Source: a bacterium
Lineage (GTDB): Bacteria > Fidelibacterota > Marinisomatia > Marinisomatales > JAHJCW01
Direction: 5' to 3'
Assembly: GCA_028282845.1 (NCBI GenBank)
Contig: JANQGY010000001.1
Coordinates: 1 to 64,000 of the forward strand
Length of the DNA: 64,000 nucleotides
Shown: one piece after another, positions 16,415-25,391 of the stretch
How positions within the stretch are numbered: position 1 is the first letter of the stretch
How the letters are laid out: each line of letters opens with the position of its first letter
The notes under the pieces: model-generated
What the model saw: only the letters and a program-made list of their open reading frames with translations
Database searches by the model: none
What the model was told of the DNA's origin: nothing
Translations under genes and position numbers: made by a program

Positions 16415-18793
16415 ATGAAAATACGGCGTATAAACAAATTTTTTAATAAGGTTGGCAGCTTTCAATTAAAATATAGGTGGTTATTGATTGTTCTATCCTT
16501 ATTGCTCTTGTTGTTCGGAATAACCGGACTCGAACGCATTGAAATCGCAAATGCGCGTGACAATTGGTTTGACGATGCTGAGGCGATTGAAATTACTACC
16601 GATGAATTTGAAGAGCAGTTCGGCAATAATGATAACATCAGTATTTTAATTGAGGCTAAGGATGTTTTCAATCCTGAGGTGCTTACCGTGATAAAGGAGC
16701 TTGGCGAAGCACTGCTTGACAGCGTTCCTTACGCCGACGAGATAACATCATTGGCTGAGATGGAAATATCGGTAGGTACCGAGGAAGGAATTGAAGTCAT
16801 TAATCCATTTGAAGATGGCATTCCAACCGACCCGCAGGAATTGGAAGAAATCCGTAAGTTAGTTCTTTCCCGTCAGGCGCTCAAAGGTAAATTAATATCA
16901 GAAGATTGCACTGAAACATGGCTTAGTCTCTCATTATTAGAATATCCGGAAAAAGAAGAATGGGAAAAGGTTACCAACTTAGATCCCATGTATCAGGATG
17001 GTGAAGCAGCTATTAGGGTAATTACAAATCCAAAATGGCAAAGTGCTGATTATACTCTTAAACCCGTTGGGTTGCCCTATACGGAGACGGAGGAACGTGA
17101 CTTTTTTGGACCTGAAATGATGAAGCGCTTTATTTCAGCCTTTATAGTGATGATCATACTATTGGCATTATTCATTCGTTCCCTGCGCGGTATTCTGGTT
17201 CCTTCATTGACAACCATTATTGGCGTTCTTGTGGTTTTTGGAGGTATGGGTTGGTTTGGTATCGGTATTGATCAGAATATGATGATGTTACCGGTAATTT
17301 TGGGAATGGCTTTGTCGGTTGGCTATTCAATTCATCTGCTTAATGCATTTAAGCGAATGTTTAGAAAATCGGGTAATCGCAAACAATCTGTTATCGAAGC
17401 TGTAGAGGAGGTAGGCTGGCCCATATTCTTCACGGCAATGACAACCATTGGTTCGGTACTATCGTTTATTTCAACAGGAATAATTACAATTGCATGGGTA
17501 GGTTACGCCTGTGCGGCATTTGTTTTTGTTGATTATCTGTTTGTGATAATTCTTATTCCAGTGTTAATGAGTTTTGGTAAAGACAAGAAAATTGCCGTTG
17601 AGGAACAAGACAAACTAATGCTGCTTGAAAAATGGATGGAAAACCTTGGCCGTTTTGTATTGCGCTACCGTAAAACTGTACTTACTGTTTTTACAATAGC
17701 CGTTTTAATCATTGCTCCGGGAATTCTAAAAGTAACAACCAATGTAGATTTATTTAAGTTTTTGGGGACTAAGGTCCCTTATCTTAAACGTGTTCACGAT
17801 GTTACCCAATCGCAATTAGGGTCATATCTTACCTATAATATCACAATTAAGTTTGATGAACCCGATGCTATAAAGGATCCGGAGGTGCTTAGAAATTTTG
17901 AAGCCATGCTTGATACGGTAGCAGCTTTTGAGCTTACTAAGAAGAATGAACATGCCGCTTCGATTTTCTCGATTCTCGATATAATTAAAGAAATGAACCA
18001 AACCCTGAATGGTGATAGTGTTAAGTATCATGTTATTCCTGATAATAGCGATATGATTGCCCAACTGCTTTTTCTTTATGAATTATCGGGCGGTACCAAA
18101 ACCTTCAATTGGATTGATGAAGAGTATTCAATGTTACGGGCACAGGTTCAGGTTGAGAAATTTGTGGCCATTGAGATCGTTGAAGAACTGAAAATCCTAA
18201 GAGGGATTGGTAAGGAAAACTTTGCCGGAGCTGAAGTTAATTACGTGGGCAGTGCGGTACAATTTGCCGAATTAAACAATAAAATAGTGACCGGTGAACT
18301 TAGATCCGTTATTTTGGCGCTCACGGTAATCGGTTTACTATTGATCATCGTATTCAGTAGTCTGAAAACCGGACTTATTGGAATGATCCCGAACTTGATG
18401 CCGCTTGTCGTTATTGGCGGATATATGGGACATTTTGACTCACCGCTCGATATGATGACTATGACTATTATGCCCATGTTATTGGGAATTGCCGTTGACG
18501 ATACGATCCATTTCATAAATCAAATCAAATTTGAATTTGAAAAATGCGGCAATTACAACGATGCAATTATTGGAGCTTTTACCACTGTGGGTAAAAACTT
18601 AGCCATGACAACAATCATTTTGTGTGGCAGTTTCGGCATGTTTATGCTATCGCCTGTCGCTAATATGGTACGAATCGGTTACTTGGCACCGATGGGTTTA
18701 CTCGCTGCGCTAATTGCCGACTATTTTGTAACCCCGGCTTTAATTAGTTATACTAAACCTTTTGGTAAAGAAAAAATAAAGGATAAAAAATGA
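16415..18793 (+). CDS. RND/MMPL-family inner-membrane exporter
   Basis: A 792-residue two-repeat transporter. Each half has one TM helix, a large periplasmic domain (about 45-225 and 440-630) and a cluster of about five TM helices (about 230-385 and 635-785), the 12-TM RND layout of MMPL/hydrophobe exporters. Charged-in-membrane motifs such as AVDDTIHF in the second half fit proton coupling. There is no adjacent membrane-fusion protein or TolC gene. Instead the LolA-like and DUF1302-like genes upstream suggest lipid-like or hydrophobic substrate export. Its stop overlaps the start of the chelatase gene (ATGA), implying translational coupling. Confidence 0.88.
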   Translation: MKIRRINKFFNKVGSFQLKYRWLLIVLSLLLLLFGITGLERIEIANARDNWFDDAEAIEITTDEFEEQFGNNDNISILIEAKDVFNPEVLTVIKELGEALLDSVPYADEITSLAEMEISVGTEEGIEVINPFEDGIPTDPQELEEIRKLVLSRQALKGKLISEDCTETWLSLSLLEYPEKEEWEKVTNLDPMYQDGEAAIRVITNPKWQSADYTLKPVGLPYTETEERDFFGPEMMKRFISAFIVMIILLALFIRSLRGILVPSLTTIIGVLVVFGGMGWFGIGIDQNMMMLPVILGMALSVGYSIHLLNAFKRMFRKSGNRKQSVIEAVEEVGWPIFFTAMTTIGSVLSFISTGIITIAWVGYACAAFVFVDYLFVIILIPVLMSFGKDKKIAVEEQDKLMLLEKWMENLGRFVLRYRKTVLTVFTIAVLIIAPGILKVTTNVDLFKFLGTKVPYLKRVHDVTQSQLGSYLTYNITIKFDEPDAIKDPEVLRNFEAMLDTVAAFELTKKNEHAASIFSILDIIKEMNQTLNGDSVKYHVIPDNSDMIAQLLFLYELSGGTKTFNWIDEEYSMLRAQVQVEKFVAIEIVEELKILRGIGKENFAGAEVNYVGSAVQFAELNNKIVTGELRSVILALTVIGLLLIIVFSSLKTGLIGMIPNLMPLVVIGGYMGHFDSPLDMMTMTIMPMLLGIAVDDTIHFINQIKFEFEKCGNYNDAIIGAFTTVGKNLAMTTIILCGSFGMFMLSPVANMVRIGYLAPMGLLAALIADYFVTPALISYTKPFGKEKIKDKK

Positions 18794-19386
18794 GAAACAA
18801 ATTAATAATTGCACTTACATTAATTGGATTAGTTTTTACTAATGCAAAAACGCTTAACACTGCAAACAATACTCAAAATAAAGATACGGTAATATTGTTA
18901 GCGATGCATGGCGGCGTACCGTCTGATTTTCCAAAAGATGATCTGCAGCAATTTATGCAATTACATACCCAAGCTCATTCCGGTGATAAAGCGGTTTATG
19001 ATGAAGCACATCAATTGGAACATAAGTTGCGCAATTGGCCGCGGAGTAAAGATAATGATCCATTTTATTGGGGATCTGAGCTACTACAAAATGCCTTGCA
19101 GGCTAAAACAAGCATACCTGTAGTTCTTGCATTTAATGAATTTTGCGCACCAAGTATCGAAGATGCTATGGTCAAAATCGTAAATGATTTCCAACCTAAC
19201 AAAATATTGGTAGTAACACCAATGTTGACGCAGGGGGGAAATCATTCAGAAATAGATATTCCCAAAGCTTTAGAGCGAGGCAGGAAACTTATCAATGATG
19301 ATGAAGTAATTATCGAATATTTGTGGCCGATTCCGGTAGAGAATACAGCCCGCTTCCTTTCAGAATTGATAAAGCCTCAAATTTGA
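18790..19386 (+). CDS. Exported CbiX/CbiK-like tetrapyrrole chelatase
   Basis: A 198-residue protein. Residues 1-20 form a signal peptide, so it should act in the periplasm. The mature part is of the class II chelatase type. LLAMHGG places His40 where CbiX/SirB have the catalytic GHG histidine, and the second half has FCAPSIEDAM, ILVVTPMLTQGGNH and DIPKAL with His152, matching the CbiX pattern ending in H..DIP. Such enzymes insert Co or Fe into sirohydrochlorin; a periplasmic CbiK of Desulfovibrio binds heme and sits in an iron-uptake context. A role in removing or inserting iron in captured porphyrins is inferred. It is coupled by ATGA overlap to the RND gene. Confidence 0.72.
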   Translation: MRNKLIIALTLIGLVFTNAKTLNTANNTQNKDTVILLAMHGGVPSDFPKDDLQQFMQLHTQAHSGDKAVYDEAHQLEHKLRNWPRSKDNDPFYWGSELLQNALQAKTSIPVVLAFNEFCAPSIEDAMVKIVNDFQPNKILVVTPMLTQGGNHSEIDIPKALERGRKLINDDEVIIEYLWPIPVENTARFLSELIKPQI

Positions 19387-19421
19387 TTATGGTTTAACAA
19401 GAAAGTATAATAGGATTAAAA

Positions 19422-19931
19422 ATGAGTAAAATTGGACTATTTTGGGGTTCTGATACGGGAAATACTGAGAAAGTAGCCGGAATGATCGAGGACCTACTTA
19501 GCAAGGGTAATGTGGATTTGCATGACATTGCCAATTCATCAACAGAAGATGTTGAAAAATACGAATTGTTAATTTTTGGAACATCAACATGGTATGATGG
19601 TGATTTGCAGAGTGATTGGGATGCCTTCTTTGATAATTTAGATGCAATTGATTTCAATGGTAAAACCGTTGCATTGTTTGGTTTAGGTGATCAGTATGAT
19701 TATGCCGAATACTTTATAGATGGTGTAGGAATATTGTATGACAAAATAATAGAACGCGGTGCGAAGGTTATCGGTGAATGGTCAACCGAAGGATATGAAT
19801 ATGACGTTTCTAAAGCGGAACGAGACGGAGTATTTGTCGGCTTGGCGTTAGATGAAGATAATCAGGAAGACCTGACCGAGGAGCGTGTTAAGCAATGGAT
19901 AGATCAAATCAAACCGCAATTTGGACTGTAA
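19422..19931 (+). CDS. fldA: Flavodoxin, long-chain
   Basis: 169 residues with the FMN-phosphate loop SDTGNTEKVA (residues 10-19), the STWYDGDLQSDWD loop carrying the aromatic that stacks on FMN, and FGLGDQYDYAEYF. The long-chain insertion is present, as in FldA. Flavodoxin is the low-iron replacement for ferredoxin as an electron carrier, so its place inside an iron-acquisition run is fitting; it could also supply electrons to heme or ferric reduction. It lies 35 bp after the chelatase. Confidence 0.95.
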   Translation: MSKIGLFWGSDTGNTEKVAGMIEDLLSKGNVDLHDIANSSTEDVEKYELLIFGTSTWYDGDLQSDWDAFFDNLDAIDFNGKTVALFGLGDQYDYAEYFIDGVGILYDKIIERGAKVIGEWSTEGYEYDVSKAERDGVFVGLALDEDNQEDLTEERVKQWIDQIKPQFGL

Positions 19932-20021
19932 TGCAAAGTTGGTGAATATTCAAAATATGAGTTTTAAGAATAACTGTAACATATAAGCCAATGTTAATAC
20001 AGAATAATATTGGGAGGATAA

Positions 20022-20369
20022 ATGAAGATAAATTCAAATGAACCTATTCTTGGAATAGGAATTGCCGCTAAGAAGCTCGGCGTTTCACCGGAATTATTAA
20101 GATTGTACGAGCGTGAAGGCTTGGTTAAATCTCACCGGGCACGTTCAGGACACCGTTATTATTCCGAAGAAGATTTGTTATGGGTAGAATGTCTTCGCGA
20201 GCAGATAAATCAACATAAGTTAAATATTGCCGGAATAAAAGTTTTACTTGATTTATGTCATTGTTGGGATTTTAAAAATGGTTGTCCGAACACTACCTGC
20301 GATAACTGTAAAAATCATGAGGAATTCATGATCAAAGCGCAAGAATACGTCGAGAGTAAATTGTCATGA
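20022..20369 (+). CDS. MerR-family regulator with Cys-rich C-terminus
   Basis: 115 residues. The N-terminal winged helix has the MerR signature GIGIAAKKLGVSPELLRLYE and GLVKSHRA..GHRYYSEEDL. The effector end is short and holds five cysteines, CHCWDFKNGCPNTTCDNC (near residues 87-104), suggesting a metal or Fe-S sensor. A GGGAGG ribosome site precedes the ATG. It overlaps the first DUF4491 gene (ATGA). It is probably a local regulator of this island; the inducing signal is unknown. Confidence 0.85.
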   Translation: MKINSNEPILGIGIAAKKLGVSPELLRLYEREGLVKSHRARSGHRYYSEEDLLWVECLREQINQHKLNIAGIKVLLDLCHCWDFKNGCPNTTCDNCKNHEEFMIKAQEYVESKLS

Positions 20370-20701
20370 ATTATACCGGTTTAATATTAGGAATATGTAC
20401 CCTATTAATTATAGGCTTGGGATTCGTTTGGGTCATTAAAGGAGAATATTATATAGGTGCCTGTATGAAGTTGGGAGTTTTCATATTAGGTGTTCTAATC
20501 GTTGCAGTAACTTATTTCATCCCAAATTTTATGCTATCTGCTCTAATAGGTATTGTCGGGGCATCAATTGTTTGGGGTGCTACTGAGATTTCACAACAAA
20601 CCGATCGGGTTAAAATAGGCATGTTCCCCGACAGATCAAATAAATTTTGCGACAAGATCAAGAATAAGTTTCTGTTGAAACTTTTAAGCATGAGGAAGTG
20701 A
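20366..20701 (+). CDS. DUF4491-family membrane protein (first copy)
   Basis: 111 residues with three predicted TM helices: about 3-25, 33-54 (ACMKLGVFILGVLIVAVTYF) and 58-75. A cytoplasmic tail follows, with ASIVWGATEISQQTDRVKIGMFPD, the DUF4491 pattern of vvWg..E...Q..Rv..G..P. Function is unknown. The ATG overlaps the MerR stop by ATGA, and a second paralogue follows directly. Confidence 0.75.
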   Translation: MNYTGLILGICTLLIIGLGFVWVIKGEYYIGACMKLGVFILGVLIVAVTYFIPNFMLSALIGIVGASIVWGATEISQQTDRVKIGMFPDRSNKFCDKIKNKFLLKLLSMRK

Positions 20702-20703
20702 TA

Positions 20704-21003
20704 ATGGAAAAATTCAGCGGAATAATCATTGCCGTAGTGGCATTGGCGGGAATTGGCTTTGGACATGTATTCGTCAGAAAATTTACTTATCGCTATGGTA
20801 TAAAATTTGCGCCATTAGTATTGGTGATAGGCTTGGGATTGATGTATCTGTCTTTGCATTACAGTGATTTGTGGTCGGCGATCATGGGTGTTTTCGGTAT
20901 TACGGTTGTATGGGATGGCGTGGAAATATATCGCCAGGAAAAACGGATAAAGGAAGGTTGGGCTGAGGCTAATCCGAAACGTTTGAAAAATGAAACAATA
21001 TAA
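20704..21003 (+). CDS. DUF4491-family membrane protein (second copy)
   Basis: About 99 residues. I start at ATG 20704, which has AGGAAG at proper spacing; a GTG at 20698 overlapping the upstream stop is the alternative. Three hydrophobic segments end in ITVVWDGVEIYRQEKRIKEGW and ANPKR, the DUF4491 tail pattern. It is a paralogue of the gene before it; such tandem pairs may form a heteromeric membrane complex (inference). It is the last gene before a 203-bp gap with the second iron operator. Confidence 0.72.
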   Translation: MEKFSGIIIAVVALAGIGFGHVFVRKFTYRYGIKFAPLVLVIGLGLMYLSLHYSDLWSAIMGVFGITVVWDGVEIYRQEKRIKEGWAEANPKRLKNETI

Positions 21004-21063
21004 TCTTGACAGACCCAATGGCCTTAGGAACAGCGATAGTTGTTATTTCAATATATATTTTTC

Positions 21064-21088
21064 GTTAATTTTAATGAGACTAATTAAC
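21064..21088. promoter_or_regulatory. Candidate iron-responsive operator 2
   Basis: This is an exact second copy of the 17-mer found at 6984-7000 (here 21065-21081), flanked by inverted arms GTTAATT (21064-21070) and AATTAAC (21082-21088). It lies about 120 bp upstream of the fur-like gene that heads feoA-feoB. The 7-1-7 palindrome of copy 1 is not perfect here. Autoregulation by Fur is the likely meaning. The rest of the gap 21004-21206 holds nothing else I can name. Confidence 0.55.
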
Positions 21089-21206
21089 AACAATATTTGC
21101 CATAACCAGAATACCATATATTCAATGAGCAACCACCACTATCGTCAAAAGGTGTGAAAAGGATAAGAAGAAATAACTAATAACCATCAAATTAGATAAA
21201 ACGCTT

Positions 21207-21644
21207 ATGAGATTAATTGAAATAGCATGTAAAGAAAGATTAAAAAGTATCCTGCACAACGAAGGACTCAGATATACTTCCCAGAGACAAGAGATTTGGA
21301 ACGAATTACTTGAATCTAAGGAGCATCGCGATGCTGAGGAAATATACTATTCATTAATGAATAGAGGTATCCAAGTTTCGCGGGCAACAGTATATCGTAC
21401 TATTGATATGTTAGTAAAAAATAATATGATTGAAAAACTTGATATCGGAGATGGTAAAGCACGGTTTGAATACAATGATAAATATAAACACCATGATCAT
21501 TTAATCTGTACAGCTTGTGGAAAAATTGTGGAATTTTACAGTAAAAATATTGATAAATATCAGCGCGAAATTGCCAAAAAGAACAAATTTGAGTTATTGC
21601 ACCATAGCCACCATTTATTCGGTATTTGTGAGGACTGTCAATAA
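21207..21644 (+). CDS. fur: Fur-family metalloregulator
   Basis: 145 residues with an N-terminal winged helix (GLRYTSQRQEIWNELL, VSRATVYRTIDMLV), the metal-binding HHDHLICTACGKIVEF segment and a C-terminal CEDC, giving two CxxC pairs for structural zinc. Fur proteins repress iron-uptake genes when loaded with Fe(II). It is placed at the head of feoA-feoB with no gap to feoA and downstream of the shared 17-mer, so it is very likely the iron regulator of the island. A Zur or PerR role is less likely given context. Confidence 0.9.
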   Translation: MRLIEIACKERLKSILHNEGLRYTSQRQEIWNELLESKEHRDAEEIYYSLMNRGIQVSRATVYRTIDMLVKNNMIEKLDIGDGKARFEYNDKYKHHDHLICTACGKIVEFYSKNIDKYQREIAKKNKFELLHHSHHLFGICEDCQ

Positions 21645-21878
21645 ATGAAATCGGTAACCGATTTTTCACCGGGCGATATTTTTACCATTGAAAAATTTAC
21701 CGGTAGCATAGAATTGCAAAGCCGCTTAGTGGAAATGGGTTTTGTGCCGGGCGTGAAAATCAGGATGGTAAAATTTGCGCCTTGGAAGGGGTTGGTCGAA
21801 TTGAAAATTCGTAATTATCACGTATCAATCAGAGTTGTGGAAGCTGAAAATATTAAGGTGATTGAATATGAATCCTAA
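21645..21878 (+). CDS. feoA: Ferrous iron transport protein A
   Basis: 77 residues with an SH3-like FeoA fold: LQSRLVEMGFVPGVKIRMV and ELKIRNYHVSIRVVEAENI are typical. This is the cytoplasmic accessory of FeoB in Fe(II) uptake. It starts directly at the fur stop and its end overlaps feoB by 11 bp. Confidence 0.95.
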   Translation: MKSVTDFSPGDIFTIEKFTGSIELQSRLVEMGFVPGVKIRMVKFAPWKGLVELKIRNYHVSIRVVEAENIKVIEYES

Positions 21879-24018
21879 AGGAGCACAGGACAAATATGTA
21901 GCATTGATCGGAAATCCCAACTGTGGTAAAACAGCGATCTTCAATCATCTCACCGGCCTGAACCAAAAAGTGTCCAATTATCCCGGTATTACGGTCGAGA
22001 GGAAAAGCGGCAAACTTAAATGTGAGTTTGATGATAGCATTGATGTTTTAGACCTGCCGGGCACTTATAGTCTCACACCGGAATCACTTGATGAACGCGT
22101 AGTGGCTGAGCAGGTAATGGATTGGCTCCATGGCATTAATCAACCTTCAGCAATTATTTCAGTAGTTGATGCTACCAATCTTAGCAGGAATTTGTATTTG
22201 ACGACTCAGCTGTTAGATATCGGCATACCCGTTATCTTGGCGCTGAATATGATGGATATTGTAAAGGATAGGTCGGTGTTGCCGGAACTCTCCGAACTTG
22301 AACAAAGATTTGGATTATCTTCGGCAGTGCCGATGTCGGCTTTGGAAGGATGGGGGATTGAAGAATTGAAATCGGCAATTGAGCAGGCAATCACTTCACC
22401 GGCTCCGCGAAAAAGAAAAAAATTATTTGAAGAACACCCGGAAATACATGAATTGCTCAGACCCCTATCTGATTATTTATTAAATCAATTTAATTATTCA
22501 CCAAGAGTTGCCCGCGTTCAAGCCCTTAGATTAATTACGCGACAGTCAGCGGTTGATCTATATCGTCCGCCGCATGCCGGTGATCACAGTTTTAGCGATG
22601 AAGTCGTCCGTGAAATTGAAGAATTAAGAAATCAAGCGGTTGAAAAAATTAAACAGTCCGGTTTGAATCATCGCACGATCGAAGCGACCATCCGGTATTC
22701 CTGGTTAGATAAATTGTTAAAGCAGTCTGCACAAGAAGAGGTTTTGCAGCTAAAAGAAAAAACACGCAGCGAGAAAATTGACACAGTCCTTACTCATAGC
22801 GTTTTGGGACCGCTTATTTTTATCGCCTTATTGGTATTTATCTTTCAGGCTATTTTTACCTGGTCTTCCTATCCCATGGATTGGATTGATAACGGAGTAG
22901 CCCGTTTTGGAGAGTGGGTATTGAGTGTTATGGCTCCCGGAATTCTGCGCGAGTTGATCGTTGAGGGAATAATTGCCGGCGTAGGCGCTGTTATAATATT
23001 TTTGCCGCAAATTTTGATATTGGTATTCTGCATGGCGTTGTTGGAAGATTCGGGTTATATGTCCCGTGTTGCGTTTATGTTGGACAAATTCATGACTAAA
23101 GCCGGTTTGCACGGCCGATCGGTTTTACCGCTTATGAGCGGCTATGCTTGTGCCATCCCCGGAATAATGGCATCACGCAACATTGACGGATGGAAAGAAA
23201 GGCTGATCACCATTATGGTTCTCCCATTAATGAGTTGCTCTGCACGACTCCCGGTTTATGCCTTGATGATTGGAGCATTTATCCCCGCCAGTAAGGTTTT
23301 GGGCATTATCAATTTGCAGGGTTTGACATTGGTGGTTATGTATTTCTTAGGAACAGTAACAGCCCTAATTATTGCCAAGATATTAAGCAAATTTATCAAA
23401 GAAAGGGGACGATCCTCATTTGTGATGGAATTACCGCCTTACCGGCTTCCGCTCATGCGATCGGTTTTCCGGCAAGTATATATTCGCGGGAAACAATTTT
23501 TGATGAATGCCGGGAAAATAATCATGGCAGTATCAATAGTATTGTGGTTTCTGGCATCCTTCCCTAAGACGGTGGAAGAAAATAATGCAGTGAATCCAAT
23601 CCACAATAGTTTTGCCGGAAAAATCGGTCATGCCATTGAACCGGTAATCGAACCGCTCGGGTTCGACTGGAAGATCGGCGTTGGTCTGATAACTTCATTT
23701 GCTGCCCGCGAAGTGGTGGTAAGTACTTTAGCGACACTTTATAGTGTTGAGGATGAAGGAGAAGACATGGTTAGTCTGTCTGAATCTATGAAAGCTGACA
23801 TCAATCCGAAAACCGGTTTACCGGTCTTCAATACTTTGGTTGCTATTTCATTGATGGTTTTCTTTGTTTATGCTGCACAGTGTTTGGCAACATTTGCCAT
23901 AATAAAACAGGAAACCAATTCCTGGAAATGGCCCATGATTATGATCGTTTATATGACAGCCCTTGCTTATGTTGCTTCGTTGGTTGTGTATCAAGGTGGC
24001 AGGTTATTGGGGTTTTAA
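21868..24018 (+). CDS. feoB: Ferrous iron transporter FeoB
   Basis: About 716 residues, starting at ATG 21868 with AAGGTG upstream (an in-frame TTG lies at 21862). The N-terminal GTPase has G1 GNPNCGKT, G3 DLPGTY and G4 NMMD, then a helical GDI-like region (about 175-290) and a polytopic membrane domain with the Gate motifs (SGYACAIPGIMASR; LPLMSCSARLPVY). It moves Fe(II) across the inner membrane. It is a normal full-length FeoB, followed 1 bp later by a small CxxC protein. Confidence 0.97.
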   Translation: MNPKGAQDKYVALIGNPNCGKTAIFNHLTGLNQKVSNYPGITVERKSGKLKCEFDDSIDVLDLPGTYSLTPESLDERVVAEQVMDWLHGINQPSAIISVVDATNLSRNLYLTTQLLDIGIPVILALNMMDIVKDRSVLPELSELEQRFGLSSAVPMSALEGWGIEELKSAIEQAITSPAPRKRKKLFEEHPEIHELLRPLSDYLLNQFNYSPRVARVQALRLITRQSAVDLYRPPHAGDHSFSDEVVREIEELRNQAVEKIKQSGLNHRTIEATIRYSWLDKLLKQSAQEEVLQLKEKTRSEKIDTVLTHSVLGPLIFIALLVFIFQAIFTWSSYPMDWIDNGVARFGEWVLSVMAPGILRELIVEGIIAGVGAVIIFLPQILILVFCMALLEDSGYMSRVAFMLDKFMTKAGLHGRSVLPLMSGYACAIPGIMASRNIDGWKERLITIMVLPLMSCSARLPVYALMIGAFIPASKVLGIINLQGLTLVVMYFLGTVTALIIAKILSKFIKERGRSSFVMELPPYRLPLMRSVFRQVYIRGKQFLMNAGKIIMAVSIVLWFLASFPKTVEENNAVNPIHNSFAGKIGHAIEPVIEPLGFDWKIGVGLITSFAAREVVVSTLATLYSVEDEGEDMVSLSESMKADINPKTGLPVFNTLVAISLMVFFVYAAQCLATFAIIKQETNSWKWPMIMIVYMTALAYVASLVVYQGGRLLGF

Positions 24019-24019
24019 G

Positions 24020-24166
24020 ATGATGCAAACAGTGATAACAGTAATTATCGGTGTAGCGGCTTTATTCTACGTTATCAAAATAATTGTAAGGCAATTTTCC
24101 AAAGCCGAAACCTATCCCAGATGTGATAATTGTCCCGTCCCTGATTTAAAAAATACTAAAAGGTAG
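24020..24166 (+). CDS. FeoB-associated small CxxC membrane protein
   Basis: 48 residues, start ATG 24020 (or 24023). One N-terminal TM helix (VITVIIGVAALFYVIKIIV), then a polar tail with CDNCPVPDLKN. This is the layout of the FeoB-associated Cys-rich membrane proteins encoded after feoB in many bacteria, thought to serve as an accessory in place of FeoC. A longer frame beginning inside feoB exists but has no proper start. Confidence 0.8.
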   Translation: MMQTVITVIIGVAALFYVIKIIVRQFSKAETYPRCDNCPVPDLKNTKR

Positions 24167-24177
24167 AGTGTTATAAA

Positions 24178-25029
24178 ATGGTAAACAGAAAACCGGTAAC
24201 TGGCATAGTGGCATTTATTATCGTTCTTTTAACGATGCCGTTAGGGCATTCGGCAATGATATTGATGGAGGGTCATGAATATGTTTTTGAAGCGGCGATA
24301 TTATTGGGAATATTCGGTGCAGTGTTAGTGATTATCGGTTATAAAATCAAAAATGATTCAACCGCAACCATATTCGGTTTGTTTGGTGGTTTGGCAATCT
24401 GGACCGGTTGGATAGAATTTGCGTATGTTTATTACGCTACACGATATAGAATTCAGCCGCTTATGGAAAATGGCGAGATTGTTACCAAACCGGAATATTT
24501 ATTATTACCATCCTCCATCGGTTTTATAGTTATGCTGATTCTATTTTATCTATTCAATAAATTTACAAAATGCAATTTTTTTGTTTGGTGGCAGAAAAGA
24601 TTGAATATAAATAGAGCCAAGTCAGATAAAATAGACAATAGATCCTCCGCTGTTATTACGGCTTTTGAAATTATTACTATACTATGGATATTTTATTTAG
24701 TTCTACTGTTCAGTTATGATTCGGCATTTTTTGGCGACAAACATTTTGTTACTTATTTTGTTGCTTTCGGTTCGTTATTGTGGTCGGTATATCTATTCTT
24801 AAAATTACTAAAGATCAACAAATTTGGTTATGCTATAAGATATGCTATTCCAACCGTAATAATATTCTGGAATTTTGTCGAAGTATTAGGACGGTGGGGA
24901 TTCTTCAAAGAAATATGGATACACCCGCTTGAATATTGGCTGGAAATAACGTTGATCACAGTTGTTCTGATCGTATTAGTTATTATTACTTTGATTGAAG
25001 GCAGAAAAAATGAAGAAATGGTAAAATGA
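24178..25029 (+). CDS. Polytopic membrane protein, unknown function
   Basis: 283 residues with about seven hydrophobic segments (near 8-25, 37-56, 65-83, 112-132, 158-178, 194-212, 220-240 and 250-272). I recognise no family. Its place between the FeoB accessory (11 bp upstream) and the His-rich protein (ATGA overlap) suggests a role in metal handling. No catalytic or metal-binding motif is obvious beyond a GHSAMILMEGHEY segment near residues 22-34 that carries two histidines. Confidence 0.6.
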   Translation: MVNRKPVTGIVAFIIVLLTMPLGHSAMILMEGHEYVFEAAILLGIFGAVLVIIGYKIKNDSTATIFGLFGGLAIWTGWIEFAYVYYATRYRIQPLMENGEIVTKPEYLLLPSSIGFIVMLILFYLFNKFTKCNFFVWWQKRLNINRAKSDKIDNRSSAVITAFEIITILWIFYLVLLFSYDSAFFGDKHFVTYFVAFGSLLWSVYLFLKLLKINKFGYAIRYAIPTVIIFWNFVEVLGRWGFFKEIWIHPLEYWLEITLITVVLIVLVIITLIEGRKNEEMVK

Positions 25030-25391
25030 AATATTTTGTAAACAAAAATATTATTAAAATTTTATCTTTATCCTTGATTGTCTTTATCGGCCTTTACCAT
25101 CTAAATAGCGTTCTATTTACGCATTCACATAAGTTGGAGAACGGTAATATTGTTGTTCATGCCCATCCCTTTAACAGATCAGATGCAAATAACCAAGAGC
25201 ACAGCCATCATCATTCCAAAGAAGAATTAATATATCTTGATATTCAGAAAAATCTACTGATTTTTGTCAATATTCTTCTGATTTTGATTTGTTTAAATGT
25301 TATCCATGTGTCTTTGGATATATCCTATCATAGTTTTATTCGAACTATCCTAAAAGCAGTCTCGGATAGAGCACCGCCCTTAATGATTTAA
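25026..25391 (+). CDS. Histidine-rich two-TM membrane protein
   Basis: 121 residues. Two TM helices (about 10-32 and 74-96) flank a loop with THSHKLENGNIVVHAHPF and EHSHHHSKEE, nine histidines within about 35 residues. Such HxH loops usually bind Zn, Cu, Ni or Fe. Proteins with an HAHPF-type loop occur in Bacteroidota before TonB receptors, and a TonB receptor gene follows 101 bp downstream here. It may hand metal from the receptor to the inner membrane (inference). Confidence 0.65.
   Translation: MKYFVNKNIIKILSLSLIVFIGLYHLNSVLFTHSHKLENGNIVVHAHPFNRSDANNQEHSHHHSKEELIYLDIQKNLLIFVNILLILICLNVIHVSLDISYHSFIRTILKAVSDRAPPLMI

Noticed and set aside
23963..24019. Upstream extension of the FeoB-associated small protein into feoB
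   Set aside because: The extension lies wholly within feoB in another frame; the ATG at 24020 gives the expected one-TM CxxC protein.
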